Below, piece by piece: positions 19,116 to 28,401 of a DNA stretch of 64,000 bases (position 1 is its first letter; each line of letters opens with the position of its first letter). Under the pieces are notes generated by a model that saw only the letters and a list, made by a program, of their open reading frames with translations, had not been told where the DNA came from and did not search any database. Source of the stretch: Pseudomonas lutea (lineage in GTDB: Bacteria > Pseudomonadota > Gammaproteobacteria > Pseudomonadales > Pseudomonadaceae); contig NZ_JRMB01000002.1 in assembly GCF_000759445.1 (NCBI RefSeq), positions 1,178,001-1,242,000 of the forward strand, read 5' to 3'. A program made the position numbers and the translations under genes.

Positions 19116-20141
19116 ATGACTGCTTTCAAAGGCCTCTTCGATCTCGTTGCGTCCACCGTCGGCCAGCCCGCTGCAGCGTGGCTCGAACTCCGCGTTGAGG
19201 TGCCTCAGGCATTGGCCGGGTTTTCCTGGTCCGACGAGGCTATCCACCGGGCATGGCTCGCCGAAGCACTGAACCTGTGTCTGTTTCACAAGTTGGTGCA
19301 GGCCGTCCCGGACGGACTTCGCTACGTTGATGAGCAATTTGAAGGGGGGCGCAAAGTGGTCTTCGACCATGGCGCCATCCGCACCGTCGACTGGGCAGAC
19401 AACGGCGAATTGCCGCGGGGGCGCCAGGCGTTTTCGCGACTGCTGGAGCCCCTGGGTTTCACCGACGTGCGCACTTATCCGCTAACCAGGCTGAACATGA
19501 CCGGTTGGGGATACCGCCAGATGGACCTGCCTGAAGACATCGCGCAGTTCTTCGTTTCCGAGCTTCACCCTGGTCGCCTTAGCCAGGGCTTTCAAGACGC
19601 GGTCAGCCGCGTGGTAGGTTCAAGCCGAGATCCGCTGAGTCCCGAGCATCTGAGTATCCTCGCTCGCCTGCGTAACACCCGACATTGCAGCATGGCCGAA
19701 GCCACCCGGTTATTACCGGCGCTGTATCGCGCATTTGGCCGTCAACATGGCACCGTTCGAGAAGACGACTACCGTCAGTTGCTCAGGGAAAGTGCCGAGA
19801 TGGCGTGGATTGCCACCGAGGGGAATAGCTTCAATCACCTGACCGATCGAGTCGTGGACCTGGAAGCAACCGTAGCGGAGCAAAACCGCCGCGAGCGCCC
19901 GATGAAGGACACCATTGAGGTGTCTGGTTCCGGGAGAGTGATGCAAACCGCTTATAAAGCCTGCGCGGTGGAGCGTGGGCTGATCAACGCCGAGGGCGTC
20001 GTGGCCGTACACAAGGTGCCGGGCTCGTTCGTCGAGTTCATCCAGCGCAAGATCGACCCTGACAACGGCAAGATCGACCTCAACTTTGACAGCAGCAACG
20101 CCCAGGGCATCTTCAAGATGACCGACTCGACGCGGGCCTGA
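19116..20141 (+). CDS. DUF1338 (HglS/FLO7-type) protein, candidate 2-oxoadipate dioxygenase/decarboxylase
   Basis: A 341-residue DUF1338 protein. Characterised HglS of P. putida is a longer (about 460-residue) Fe(II) enzyme that turns 2-oxoadipate into D-2-hydroxyglutarate in lysine catabolism. The three metal ligands appear kept here: His85 in DHGAIRTV, His241 in FNHLTDR and Glu307 in FVEFIQRK. The size is closer to the plant FLO7-like members. The gene lies within a conserved pncB-nadE-azu neighbourhood, about 3.3 kb from the amaB regulator; in P. putida hglS adjoins that regulator. Substrate is therefore plausible but not shown. The start lacks a clear ribosome-binding site. Confidence 0.72.
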   Translation: MTAFKGLFDLVASTVGQPAAAWLELRVEVPQALAGFSWSDEAIHRAWLAEALNLCLFHKLVQAVPDGLRYVDEQFEGGRKVVFDHGAIRTVDWADNGELPRGRQAFSRLLEPLGFTDVRTYPLTRLNMTGWGYRQMDLPEDIAQFFVSELHPGRLSQGFQDAVSRVVGSSRDPLSPEHLSILARLRNTRHCSMAEATRLLPALYRAFGRQHGTVREDDYRQLLRESAEMAWIATEGNSFNHLTDRVVDLEATVAEQNRRERPMKDTIEVSGSGRVMQTAYKACAVERGLINAEGVVAVHKVPGSFVEFIQRKIDPDNGKIDLNFDSSNAQGIFKMTDSTRA

Positions 20142-20144
20142 AGG

Positions 20145-20591
20145 TCACTTCAGCGTGACAGTGCCTTTCATCATGCCGATGTGGCCCGGAAACGAGCAGA
20201 AGAAACCGTATTTCTCGGCCGGGTCCAGCTTGGATACGTCGAACGTGACCGAATCCGTTTCGCCGCCGCCGATCACCTTGGTGTGGGCAATCACGCGGGC
20301 ATCACCGTCCTTTAGATAACTCTTATCAAGACCGACGCTCATGCCGTCAGTTGCGATCTGCGACATGTCATCGTATTTGCTGATGACCAGGTTATGACCC
20401 ATGACGGCCTTCGGCAGGCTGCCCGAATGCTTCAGGTTAACGGTGAACTGCTTGCAGCTTTTGTCGATTTCGATGGCTTTGGTGGTGAAGGTCATCTGAT
20501 CGGTTGAATCGACATCGACCGAACACTCGGCCGCCAGCAGGTGGCCGCTGGCCAAAGTCAGAACTGATATTGCGACAAGCTTGCGAATCAT
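20145..20591 (-). CDS. azu: Azurin (periplasmic blue copper protein)
   Basis: A 148-residue precursor; the signal peptide (1-20) ends ...GHLLA before [11 protein letters not shown]. Copper ligands in mature numbering are all present: His46 (MGHNLV), Cys112, His117 and Met121 in [11 protein letters not shown]. The disulfide pair is Cys3-Cys26. Azurin carries electrons in the periplasm, in Pseudomonas linked to nitrite reductase and peroxidase. ATG 20591 gives the exact family length; the longer frame to 20663 is hydrophilic and unsupported. It converges with the DUF1338 gene, 3 bp apart. Confidence 0.96.
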   Translation of the reverse strand: MIRKLVAISVLTLASGHLLAAECSVDVDSTDQMTFTTKAIEIDKSCKQFTVNLKHSGSLPKAVMGHNLVISKYDDMSQIATDGMSVGLDKSYLKDGDARVIAHTKVIGGGETDSVTFDVSKLDPAEKYGFFCSFPGHIGMMKGTVTLK

Positions 20592-20683
20592 CGTGCGTCT
20601 CCTGGTGGGGCAGCCCTGGAGTTCGTCTCCGAAGACTGTCCTGAAATAAAACGATTTAACCACGCTATTGCCGAATCTGCCCG

Positions 20684-20704
20684 GAAGGCCCTATCAGGGC
20701 CATC
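20684..20704. other. Small GC hairpin upstream of azu
   Basis: GGCCCT-atc-AGGGCC lies in the azu upstream region, next to ATCAAGACAATCAA. It may end transcription or be part of the azu control region. Confidence 0.3.
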
Positions 20705-20775
20705 AAGACAATCAAACAGTCAGCGCTACTTTCGCTGCATAAGATCGCCCTGTCATTCATCTTCAGGACGATCCC

Positions 20776-20895
20776 ATGCAACTCTCCAGTATTTTCCGCA
20801 GTTTGCTCGCCGCTTACGCCTGTGGCGCTTCAGGTAATTACGACCGTGCGAGCCAGGATTACAGCGCTTACCCGCGCGCCATTTGCAATCGCTGA
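20776..20895 (+). CDS. Possible small protein (39 residues)
   Basis: ATG 20776 is preceded by AGGA at 8 bases and opens a frame to TGA 20893-20895. The product starts MQLSSIFRSLLAAYACGASG, so it has a short hydrophobic stretch, and its second half is rich in Tyr, Ser and Arg. It lies in the gene-free interval between azu and the small charged protein at 21015. Only a start, a ribosome-binding site and reasonable composition support it; comparison with other genomes is needed. Confidence 0.35.
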   Translation: MQLSSIFRSLLAAYACGASGNYDRASQDYSAYPRAICNR

Positions 20896-21014
20896 AACCC
20901 TCTGTGGCTGGAGACTGAGGCTGATCGGGGCCCGTCAAAGGAAAAATACCACGCCGGGTTTGCGTCATTCTCAGGCAGAATGGGCTGACTTATCGTCTGC
21001 CTCGAGGACTGCCC

Positions 21015-21227
21015 ATGGCCAAACCCAACTATTCCTTCGCCAAACGCCAACGCGATCTGGCAAAAGAGCAAAAGAAAGAGGAGAAAGCACAGCGCAAGCA
21101 GGCCGAAAAAGCTGAGGCACTGGCTGGAGAAGGTGAAGTCGTCGAAGGCGAGAGCACTGAAGGCTCTACTGAGGGCCACGCCCCTGCCGACGTCAATGGC
21201 TCTGCCGAAGAAAAACCCGCTGAGTGA
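21015..21227 (+). CDS. Small highly charged conserved Pseudomonas protein
   Basis: 70 residues. The N-terminal half is Lys/Arg/Glu-rich and would form one helix or coiled coil (AKPNYSFAKRQRDLAKEQKK); the C-terminal half is acidic and disordered (Glu, Gly, Ala). The opening MAKPNYSFAKRQRDLAKEQK is familiar from many Pseudomonas genomes as a hypothetical protein. It has no membrane segment and no known function. The ribosome-binding site is weak (GAGGA about 12 bases upstream). Confidence 0.75.
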   Translation: MAKPNYSFAKRQRDLAKEQKKEEKAQRKQAEKAEALAGEGEVVEGESTEGSTEGHAPADVNGSAEEKPAE

Positions 21228-21282
21228 TCCCCCCTCAGATGGCCGCGGAACCCTGCTGGCCATGGCTAAATATTAAACGTCG

Positions 21283-21366
21283 CATAAGCGCTTGCCCGCG
21301 ATGCATTACTGAACCCCGCGCCTGTGCGTCGTCAGTAATACTTTTCGAGGGCAACCGCGCTCCTAG
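21283..21366. repeat. Eroded REPIN
   Basis: CGCTTGCCCGCGATGC at one end and GAGGGCAACCGCGCTCCTA at the other are degenerate arms of the GCGGGCAAGCGCGCTCC family. A dyad ATTACTGA / TCAGTAAT lies inside. It is at the 3' end of the leftward transglutaminase operon and could serve as its end. Confidence 0.5.
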
Positions 21367-22283
21367 ACTGCACGCTGCGCTTCAACCTCCGGCTCAACCG
21401 GCATCACTGTTACCCTGACTTCCGGGTCGTGGCTCCCGCCGCCCAGAATGACCCCGCGCAATGGCGACACGTCAGAGAAATCCCGCCCCCATGCCAGACT
21501 GATGTGCTCAAGCGCAGGTTGAACATTGTTGGTCGGGTCGAAATCAACCCAGCCCATTCGTGGACAAAACACCGATACCCATGCGTGAGACGCGTCGGCG
21601 CCGATCAGCCGTGGCTGGCCAGGTGGCGGCTGGGTGAGCAAGTACCCGCTGACATAACGCGCCGCCAAGCCCCGAGACCGCAGGCAAGCCAGCATCAAAT
21701 GGGCGAAGTCCTGGCAAACACCCCGACGCGTTTCCAGCACCTCCACCAATGGCGTTGCTACCTGCGTGGCCTCGCCATCGAAGGTGAATTCTCCGAATAT
21801 CTTCTCCATCAAGGCTTGCGCGCATTGCAGCAATGGCCGCCCTGCGGGAAAACAGCTGGCAGAGAACTCGATGAATGTCTGTTTCAGGTGAACGTAAGGC
21901 GACTCGAAACGGTAGCGGCAGGCATCGAGGATGGCAGGTGCCATTTTCGACGCGCTGTAGCTCAAGGCATGGCGCGCTTCATCCCAGGCAGCCGACGCAT
22001 TGAAATCCATCTTTGGACGCTCCAGTACCTCGACAAGCAAGCGCGCGTTGACCTGCAGTTCGTCGTGAGGACGTTCGAAGGCCAGCCGCGTCAGTGGATT
22101 GCCAAACACGTCCAGTTCGTCGCGACGCGTCGTCGGGGTTGGGCTGATGTCCAGTTGCTGCGCCAGGCAGCGTAACCAGGGGCTGCGCCGTGGCCACAAA
22201 TGGGCAAGCTGCTGCGCCAGAGAAACCGGGCTGTCGTATTTGTAGTGTGTGTCGTGAAGTATTTGGTAGCGAGCGCTGTTCAT
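21363..22283 (-). CDS. Transglutaminase-like cysteine protease family protein (third gene of amidoligase cluster)
   Basis: A 306-residue protein: an N-terminal beta-rich domain (about 1-150) then a transglutaminase core with Cys190 (RRGVCQDFAHL), His233 (DASHAWVSV) and Asp249 (VDFDPTNN) in the canonical order and spacing. No signal peptide, so cytoplasmic. Its ATG (22283) overlaps the last base of the ATP-grasp gene's stop. In this gene set the transglutaminase is thought to cleave or transfer peptide/isopeptide bonds made by the partner amidoligases. The actual substrate is unknown. Confidence 0.85.
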   Translation of the reverse strand: MNSARYQILHDTHYKYDSPVSLAQQLAHLWPRRSPWLRCLAQQLDISPTPTTRRDELDVFGNPLTRLAFERPHDELQVNARLLVEVLERPKMDFNASAAWDEARHALSYSASKMAPAILDACRYRFESPYVHLKQTFIEFSASCFPAGRPLLQCAQALMEKIFGEFTFDGEATQVATPLVEVLETRRGVCQDFAHLMLACLRSRGLAARYVSGYLLTQPPPGQPRLIGADASHAWVSVFCPRMGWVDFDPTNNVQPALEHISLAWGRDFSDVSPLRGVILGGGSHDPEVRVTVMPVEPEVEAQRAV

Positions 22284-24784
22284 CAGACCGACACCGTACG
22301 TTGACTGACATCATCCACATGAGCGAAGTGGCGCAGCGCGAGCCGGTCAGACACCTGGCCGCTGGTCTCGCCAATCGTCTGCAGCAGATCCGCCAGCCCG
22401 TGCAGCGCAGCCTTCACGCTACTTTCTCCAAACAGCCCTTCCTCGATACACCCCAGATCAAAAGCCGTCAGACGCTGGATCAGCCCTGTAAGGCTGCTGT
22501 CATGCGGCACACCAAAATCCTCATTCAAGCGTTTCACAGAGCGAGCCACCAGCTTGAGCTGGAATAACACCGCATGAGGGTTCTGATCATCCAGCACCAG
22601 CAGGTCGAGCACCGGGGTCAGTTGCGGCAATGCCAGGTAGCGCGAGCGGTAGGTGATGCCGCTGTTGCCCAGTTCGAGCAGGCCGTCGAGCGCATCCTGA
22701 TGAAACACCGTCTCGCTGCGCAGAAACGCCGCCAGCGTCGTGCAGAGAAACTGCAAGCGCTCGATACGCCGCCCGATCATCAGGAAACGCCAGCCTTCGT
22801 CCCGGGTCATGTCATCGAGCGCAAAACCGGACAACGCTGCCAGCGACATCACCAGACGGTTGAGAAAGTCCAACAGCTCACCGAAATCGGGTGTCTTGGT
22901 CTCCAGGCTCATTGCTTCACGCTGCAGCTCTACCAGCGCCTGCCAGTTCTCTCGAGACAACTTGCCGCGCACCTGCGACGCTGCCCACTGCAAGCGCTGC
23001 AGATTGGAGCGCAGGCTGAACGGCCAGTCCTCGCCCAACAAGGCCTCAAGCAAACGCTCATGCAGTTCGCGGGGCTCGTCCTCATCCTGTAACGGCAGAA
23101 GATTCAAACGCTCGGCCAGCTCGACCGCCGCTTGCAGCGCCACCGGATCATCGCCGTCAACGTAGCGGGCCAGCATGATCCGCAGCAGGCGGGCACTGTC
23201 ATCGCTGCGCTCGCAATAACGCCCAAACCAGAACAGGTTTTCCACAACGCGCGACGGCAGATACGGGTCGCGGCGAACCAGGTCATGTACGCCGAGCGAG
23301 TGACGATGTTTCCATGCCTCACTGCCGAGCGGACGTTCGCCAAGGATCCAGGTGTCCTTGCTCGCGCCGCCGCGTTGCATCGAGACCACGTCGGCATCAG
23401 CGTCGGCGGCGACCCGAGTCAGCCCACCGGGCAGAACCCGATAGCCCTCGGCCGTGGCCACTGCGTACACGCGCATGCCGATGGCCCGGGGCTGCAACTG
23501 ATGCTCCTCGCCCTGCCAGACCGGCGCGTGGGACAACTGAGCCAGCTCCTGGGCGACGTAGGCATAAGGACGAGCCTGCATGCGCGCGGCCAGCGCCTGG
23601 CGTTCTTGGCTGTCGAGATCGCGACCGAACACCGGCGCAAAGCTCTGCGACGGGAAGGCAGGCTTGATCAGCAATTCCGGCAATTTCTCCAGCGCTTGAG
23701 CCAGCACCGGTGGCTCTCCGCACCACCACGTAGCGATGGACGGCAACAGCAGTTCTTCACCAAATAAGCGTTCATTGATTTTGGGCAAAAAGCCGAGCAA
23801 TCCCGGCGATTCCAGTACGCCGCTGCCCAACGCGTTAGCCACCAGCACGCGGCCCTGCCGTACCGCTTGCAGCAGGCCAGGCACCCCAAGGGCCGAATCG
23901 GTGCGCAATTCGAGCGGATCGCAGAAGTCGTCGTCCACCCGGCGCATGATCGCGTGAACACGGCGCAACCCGCTGAGGGTCTTCAGGTAAACGGTGGCAT
24001 CGCGTACGGTCAGATCATTGCCCTCAACCAGCGGATAGCCAAGCTGACCGGCAAGGTAAAGATGCTCGAAATAGCTCTCGTTGAAACGTCCTGGTGTCAG
24101 CATCACCACCAACGGTGCTTCCTGGCCGGCCGGGGCCTGTCGCGCCAGGGTTTGCTGCAACGAGCGAAAGAAATTCGACAGATGCTGGACTTCCAGGTCA
24201 CGGTACAACTCAGGAAACGCCCGTGACACGCTCAACCGGTTTTCCAGCGCATAACCGGCACCCGACGGCGCCTGGGTTCGGTCCGCAGTGACCCACCAGC
24301 GGCCATCGGGCGTGCGCGCCAGATCCACCGCGTAGACATGCAGAAAGGTCCCTTCGGGCGGCGTCACACCCTGACATGGCCAAAGAAAATTGTTGTGACC
24401 GAACACCAGTTCTGCCGGTAGCAGACCCTCAGCGATAAGCGCTTGCGGGCCATACAGATCAGCCAGCACTGCGTTGAGCAAACGGGCTCGCTGGGCAATG
24501 CCGGCTGCCAAGGGTTGCCACTCTTCCAGCGGAATGACGTGGGGCAGCATGTCCAGCTCCCAGGGCCGATCAGCACCCTTGGGGTCCGCGTAGACGTTAT
24601 AGGTGACGCCGTTTTCCTGAATCTGCCGGGCGAGCAGCGCCTGCCGCTGGATCAGCTGCGCGGGCGTGCTGCGTTGAAGGTGCTCATACACGCGCCGCCA
24701 GTGCGGCCGAATGGCGCCGCTGGCATCAAGCATTTCGTGATAGGTACCCGGTGTAAGCGGATAGTGGTCAAGCAGGTCAGGCAT
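22283..24784 (-). CDS. Circularly permuted ATP-grasp / Alpha-E domain fusion protein
   Basis: A 833-residue cytoplasmic protein. Residues about 60-480 form the circularly permuted ATP-grasp ligase (DUF404/DUF407 type), with blocks VTADRTQAPSGAGYALENRL, TPGRFNESYFEHLYLA, VEGNDLTVRD and LLIKPAFPSQSF. From about residue 512 (SRVVENLFWFGRYCERSDDS) to the end is the helical Alpha-E domain (DUF403). In many bacteria these are separate genes; here they are fused. ATP-grasp ligases of this type are predicted to form peptide-like amide bonds. ATG 24784 is preferred to a TTG 12 codons upstream. Confidence 0.88.
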   Translation of the reverse strand: MPDLLDHYPLTPGTYHEMLDASGAIRPHWRRVYEHLQRSTPAQLIQRQALLARQIQENGVTYNVYADPKGADRPWELDMLPHVIPLEEWQPLAAGIAQRARLLNAVLADLYGPQALIAEGLLPAELVFGHNNFLWPCQGVTPPEGTFLHVYAVDLARTPDGRWWVTADRTQAPSGAGYALENRLSVSRAFPELYRDLEVQHLSNFFRSLQQTLARQAPAGQEAPLVVMLTPGRFNESYFEHLYLAGQLGYPLVEGNDLTVRDATVYLKTLSGLRRVHAIMRRVDDDFCDPLELRTDSALGVPGLLQAVRQGRVLVANALGSGVLESPGLLGFLPKINERLFGEELLLPSIATWWCGEPPVLAQALEKLPELLIKPAFPSQSFAPVFGRDLDSQERQALAARMQARPYAYVAQELAQLSHAPVWQGEEHQLQPRAIGMRVYAVATAEGYRVLPGGLTRVAADADADVVSMQRGGASKDTWILGERPLGSEAWKHRHSLGVHDLVRRDPYLPSRVVENLFWFGRYCERSDDSARLLRIMLARYVDGDDPVALQAAVELAERLNLLPLQDEDEPRELHERLLEALLGEDWPFSLRSNLQRLQWAASQVRGKLSRENWQALVELQREAMSLETKTPDFGELLDFLNRLVMSLAALSGFALDDMTRDEGWRFLMIGRRIERLQFLCTTLAAFLRSETVFHQDALDGLLELGNSGITYRSRYLALPQLTPVLDLLVLDDQNPHAVLFQLKLVARSVKRLNEDFGVPHDSSLTGLIQRLTAFDLGCIEEGLFGESSVKAALHGLADLLQTIGETSGQVSDRLALRHFAHVDDVSQRTVSV

Positions 24785-24919
24785 GGAAAGCTCGGCAGAC
24801 AGCAAAGGGACTCGAATCAACAGCGCTTAGACTAGCGCAGACAACATGACACGCCGGTGCGCTTTCCATGTTTCGACCGTATGGCTCGGCGCCCCGGCTC
24901 CCGCCCGGTCGCCGTACTC

Positions 24920-27900
24920 CTATCGATGCAGGCGCATATCCAGCGTCATGGGTAGCTCATCGTTGAGCGTCAACGCTGGAACATGTCGCTTGCCGGGGCT
25001 GTGACCGATCCGGAAGAACCGCGCAAGACGGCGGCTTTCGGCCTCATTGCCGTTCACCGGCAAGGTCTCGTAATTGCGGCCTCCCGGGTGGGCGACATGA
25101 TAGTCGCAGCCTCCCAGCGAGCGCTGCATCCAGGTATCTACAATGTCGAATACCAGCGGTGCGTGTACCGGGATCGTGGGCTGTAGCGCATTGGTCGGCT
25201 GCCAGGCGCGATAACGAACCCCGGCAACGAACTCGCCCACGCGCCCGGTTGGCCGTAGCGGCACCGGGATGCCGTTGCAGGTGAGCACGTAGCGCTGCGG
25301 TGGCAGGCCCGACACTTTCAGCTGCAAGCGCTCAAGCGACGAATCGACGTAGCGGACCGCGCCGCCCGCTGCCCCCTCCTCGCCCAACACATGCCAAGGT
25401 TCCAGTGCCTGACGCAGCTCCAGTTCGATGCCGCTCACGGTGTAGTCGCCGACCTTCGGAAAGCGAAACTCCAGATGCGCCGCAAACCATTCGGCACGTA
25501 CGGGATAACCGGCGCTGTTGAGTTCGGCAACCACGTCGGCAAAATCCTGCTCAATGAAGTGCGGCAGCATGAAGCGGTCATGCAGTTCCGTACCCCACCG
25601 TGCCAATTTTGCCGGCGCATAAGGTTCCCGCCAGAAACGCGCCACCAGCGCCCTGAGCAGCAGCTGCTGCGCCAGACTCATGCGCGCATGGGGCGGCATT
25701 TCGAACGCGCGCAGTTCGAGCAAGCCCAGGCGGCCAGTGGCGCCGTCGGGCGAGTAGAGTTTGTCGATGCAGAACTCGGCGCGATGAGTGTTGCCGGTGA
25801 CGTCGATCAGCAGATTGCGCAGCAAGCGATCCACCAGCCACGGCGCACACTCCTCTCCCGGCTCAGGCATTTGTGCAAAGGCGATTTCCAGCTCATACAG
25901 AGAATCGTTGCGCGCCTCGTCAACCCGCGGCGCCTGGGACGTCGGCCCGATGAACAAGCCCGAAAACAGGTAGGACAGCGACGGATGGTTGTGCCAGTAG
26001 CTCAGCAGGCTGCGCAGCAGGTCCGGTCGGCGCAGGAACGGCGAGTCGCCCGGCGTCGCACCGCCAAGCACAAAATGGTTACCCCCACCGGTGCCCGTGT
26101 GGCGCCCGTCGATCATGAATTTTTCGGTGGTCAGCCGGGTCAATCGCGCCTGCTCGTAAAGAAACTCGGTACGCTCGACCAGCTCATCCCAGGTAGAGGA
26201 AGGTTGAACGTTGACTTCGATCACTCCAGGGTCGGGCGTGATGCGAAAATTCGCCAGACGCGGATCACTCGGTGGCTCGTAGCCTTCCAGCAATACCGGG
26301 CAGCGCATTTCCTCGGCGGTCGCTTCGATGGCTGCCACCAGTTCCAGGTAGGCCTCAAGCGATGGCAGCGGCGGCATGAACAGGTACAGACGCCCGCCCC
26401 GCGCCTCCGCGCTCAGCGCGGTACGGGTCAGCCAATCGGCTGACTCATCGATCTCCGGCTCACGGTCGGTGCTCTGTCCGGTCTGTTCAGTCAGGTTGTC
26501 CAGGCGCAGCTGGAGCTCATCGCGATCAGGCAGTTCTGCGAATGCCTGATTGTGATCCGTGGGATGGATGTACGGATATTCAGCCGCCTTGACCCACGGT
26601 TGCGAAGCCAGCGGCAAGCGATAGCCTAGCGCCGAATCACCGGGGACCAGATGGCAATGCTCGTCGCGCAGGTACCACCGACCACTCTGCCAGCGGTCAT
26701 CCGCGGCGGTTCGCGCCAGTGGCAATACGTGGCCGATGACCGTATCCAGGCCCTGGGAAAATACCTTACGAAGACGCGCGCGCTCCAGCGGATCATCCAG
26801 CCGAGAGAGCTCGGCGCTCACGTTTTTGGGCAGCGTGCCTTCACGCCACACATAGTAAAACTTGTCCTCATACGCCGGGAAAACGTAACGCGTCGGCAGC
26901 TTCAACCGCTCGGCGACGCGGCGCAGAAAGCCACCCGCCATCTCGCTGTCGGCACCGTAATCCAGCGTTTCGTCTGCGACCAGCGCGTTGTTGCGCCACA
27001 CCGGTTGCCCATCCCGGCGCCAGAAACAGTTCAGCGACCAGCGAGGCAGCTGCTCACCGGGGTACCACTTGCCCTGACCAAAATGGACGAGGCCGTGTGA
27101 CGCGTAATGGTTGCGCATTCGCTGGTACAGCTCGGCTGACAGCAGCCGTTTCTTCGGACCCAATGCGGCGGTATTCCATTCGTCGCCGTCGCGGTCGTCG
27201 ATGGACACAAACGTGGGCTCGCCACCCATGGTCAGGCGCACGTCGTGAGCCACCAGATCGCTGTCAATCTGACGGCCCAGCGCCTGAATGTCCTGCCACT
27301 GCTCGTCGTTGTAAGGCTGGGTGACGCGCGGCGCTTCCCAGACCCGTTCAACCGACATCTCATGGCTGAATTCGGTATTACAGGGTTCGACCAACCCGCT
27401 GATGGGCGCCGCCGAAGACGGCTCAGGGCTGCACGCCAGCGGAATATGACCCTCGCCGGCGAACAAGCCGGACGTAGCATCCAGGCCAACCCAACCGGCG
27501 CCGGGCAGATACACCTCACACCAGGCATGCAGATCGGTGAAATCAACGTCGGTACCGGAAGGGCCGTCGAGCGCTTTGACATCGGCCTTGAGCTGAATGA
27601 GGTAGCCGGAAACAAAACGCGCGGCCAGGCCCAGATGACGCAGCAATTGCACCAACAACCACGCCGAATCGCGGCATGAGCCAGAGGCATTCTCCAGGGT
27701 GAATTCAGGGGTCTGAATGCCGGGCTCCATGCGAATCAGATAACCGATGTCGCTGGCCAGACGCTGGTTGAGACCGACCAGAAAGTCGATGGCCGGTATG
27801 GGCGTACGGTCAATGCTGTTCAGGTAGTCCTGAAACCTCGGCGTCAACGGCAGCTTTTCCAGGTAAGGCTGTAGCTCATGGTGCTCCTCCCTCGCATAGC

Positions 27901-28213
27901 TGAAGGGGATCTTTTCAGCGTAGGGCTCCAGGAAGAAATCGAACGGATTGAACACCGCCATCTCGGCGACCAGGTCGACTTCGATGCGCAGCTCGTTGGT
28001 CTTTTCAGGGAAGACCAGACGCGCCAGATAATTGCCTTGAGGGTCCTGCTGCCAGTTGATGAAGTGATTTTCAGGCAGCACTTTCAGCGAGTACGACAGC
28101 ACACGGGTACGGCTGTGAGCCGCCGGGCGCAAGCGGACGATCTGCGGCCCCAGCTCAACCGCGCGTTCGTAGCGGTAATGCGTGACGTGGTGCAAGGCAA
28201 TGTGAATCGACAC
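24920..28213 (-). CDS. Transglutaminase / DUF2126 fusion protein (predicted amidoligase)
   Basis: A 1,097-residue protein. Residues 1-290 are a transglutaminase-type domain with Cys180 (GSCRDSAWL), His229 (DLHAWCEV) and Asp245 (GLDATSGL). The rest is DUF2126, predicted from comparative genomics to be a glutamine-synthetase-like amide ligase, with glycine-rich TGTGGGNHFVLGG and the block LLELRAFEMPPHARMSLAQQ. The start is GTG 28213 (SIHIALHHVTHYRY is the family opening), with a perfect GGAGG six bases upstream; the longer frame lacks this. It is first of three leftward genes, 135 bp before the ATP-grasp gene. No experimental function is known to me. Confidence 0.87.
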   Translation of the reverse strand: MSIHIALHHVTHYRYERAVELGPQIVRLRPAAHSRTRVLSYSLKVLPENHFINWQQDPQGNYLARLVFPEKTNELRIEVDLVAEMAVFNPFDFFLEPYAEKIPFSYAREEHHELQPYLEKLPLTPRFQDYLNSIDRTPIPAIDFLVGLNQRLASDIGYLIRMEPGIQTPEFTLENASGSCRDSAWLLVQLLRHLGLAARFVSGYLIQLKADVKALDGPSGTDVDFTDLHAWCEVYLPGAGWVGLDATSGLFAGEGHIPLACSPEPSSAAPISGLVEPCNTEFSHEMSVERVWEAPRVTQPYNDEQWQDIQALGRQIDSDLVAHDVRLTMGGEPTFVSIDDRDGDEWNTAALGPKKRLLSAELYQRMRNHYASHGLVHFGQGKWYPGEQLPRWSLNCFWRRDGQPVWRNNALVADETLDYGADSEMAGGFLRRVAERLKLPTRYVFPAYEDKFYYVWREGTLPKNVSAELSRLDDPLERARLRKVFSQGLDTVIGHVLPLARTAADDRWQSGRWYLRDEHCHLVPGDSALGYRLPLASQPWVKAAEYPYIHPTDHNQAFAELPDRDELQLRLDNLTEQTGQSTDREPEIDESADWLTRTALSAEARGGRLYLFMPPLPSLEAYLELVAAIEATAEEMRCPVLLEGYEPPSDPRLANFRITPDPGVIEVNVQPSSTWDELVERTEFLYEQARLTRLTTEKFMIDGRHTGTGGGNHFVLGGATPGDSPFLRRPDLLRSLLSYWHNHPSLSYLFSGLFIGPTSQAPRVDEARNDSLYELEIAFAQMPEPGEECAPWLVDRLLRNLLIDVTGNTHRAEFCIDKLYSPDGATGRLGLLELRAFEMPPHARMSLAQQLLLRALVARFWREPYAPAKLARWGTELHDRFMLPHFIEQDFADVVAELNSAGYPVRAEWFAAHLEFRFPKVGDYTVSGIELELRQALEPWHVLGEEGAAGGAVRYVDSSLERLQLKVSGLPPQRYVLTCNGIPVPLRPTGRVGEFVAGVRYRAWQPTNALQPTIPVHAPLVFDIVDTWMQRSLGGCDYHVAHPGGRNYETLPVNGNEAESRRLARFFRIGHSPGKRHVPALTLNDELPMTLDMRLHR

Positions 28214-28401
28214 GGCGTGCCTCCTGCGAGCCTGGACGGTAACGGAGCTGCGCAAGACTTATGCCACCCTGGCCAGTCAGGTGCCTCCGGCGTAGAGGGG
28301 GCCTGATCAGTCAGGCACAGCACCAAAAACGCGCCCGCCTCAACGAATGGTGCAAGAGTCGCACGGAAATGAGGCGGGTGGGGTTATTTGCTCCAAAACG
28401 C

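Noticed and set aside
20703..20718. FNR/Anr-like site before azu
   Set aside because: The ATCAA halves are in direct orientation, not the inverted TTGAT-N4-ATCAA needed. Anr control of azurin is known in P. aeruginosa but I cannot point to the site here.
22190..28306. Many 100-350-residue plus-strand frames opposite the transglutaminase operon
   Set aside because: They are antisense shadows rich in Arg/Gln/His. The minus-strand genes have catalytic motifs and operon spacing.
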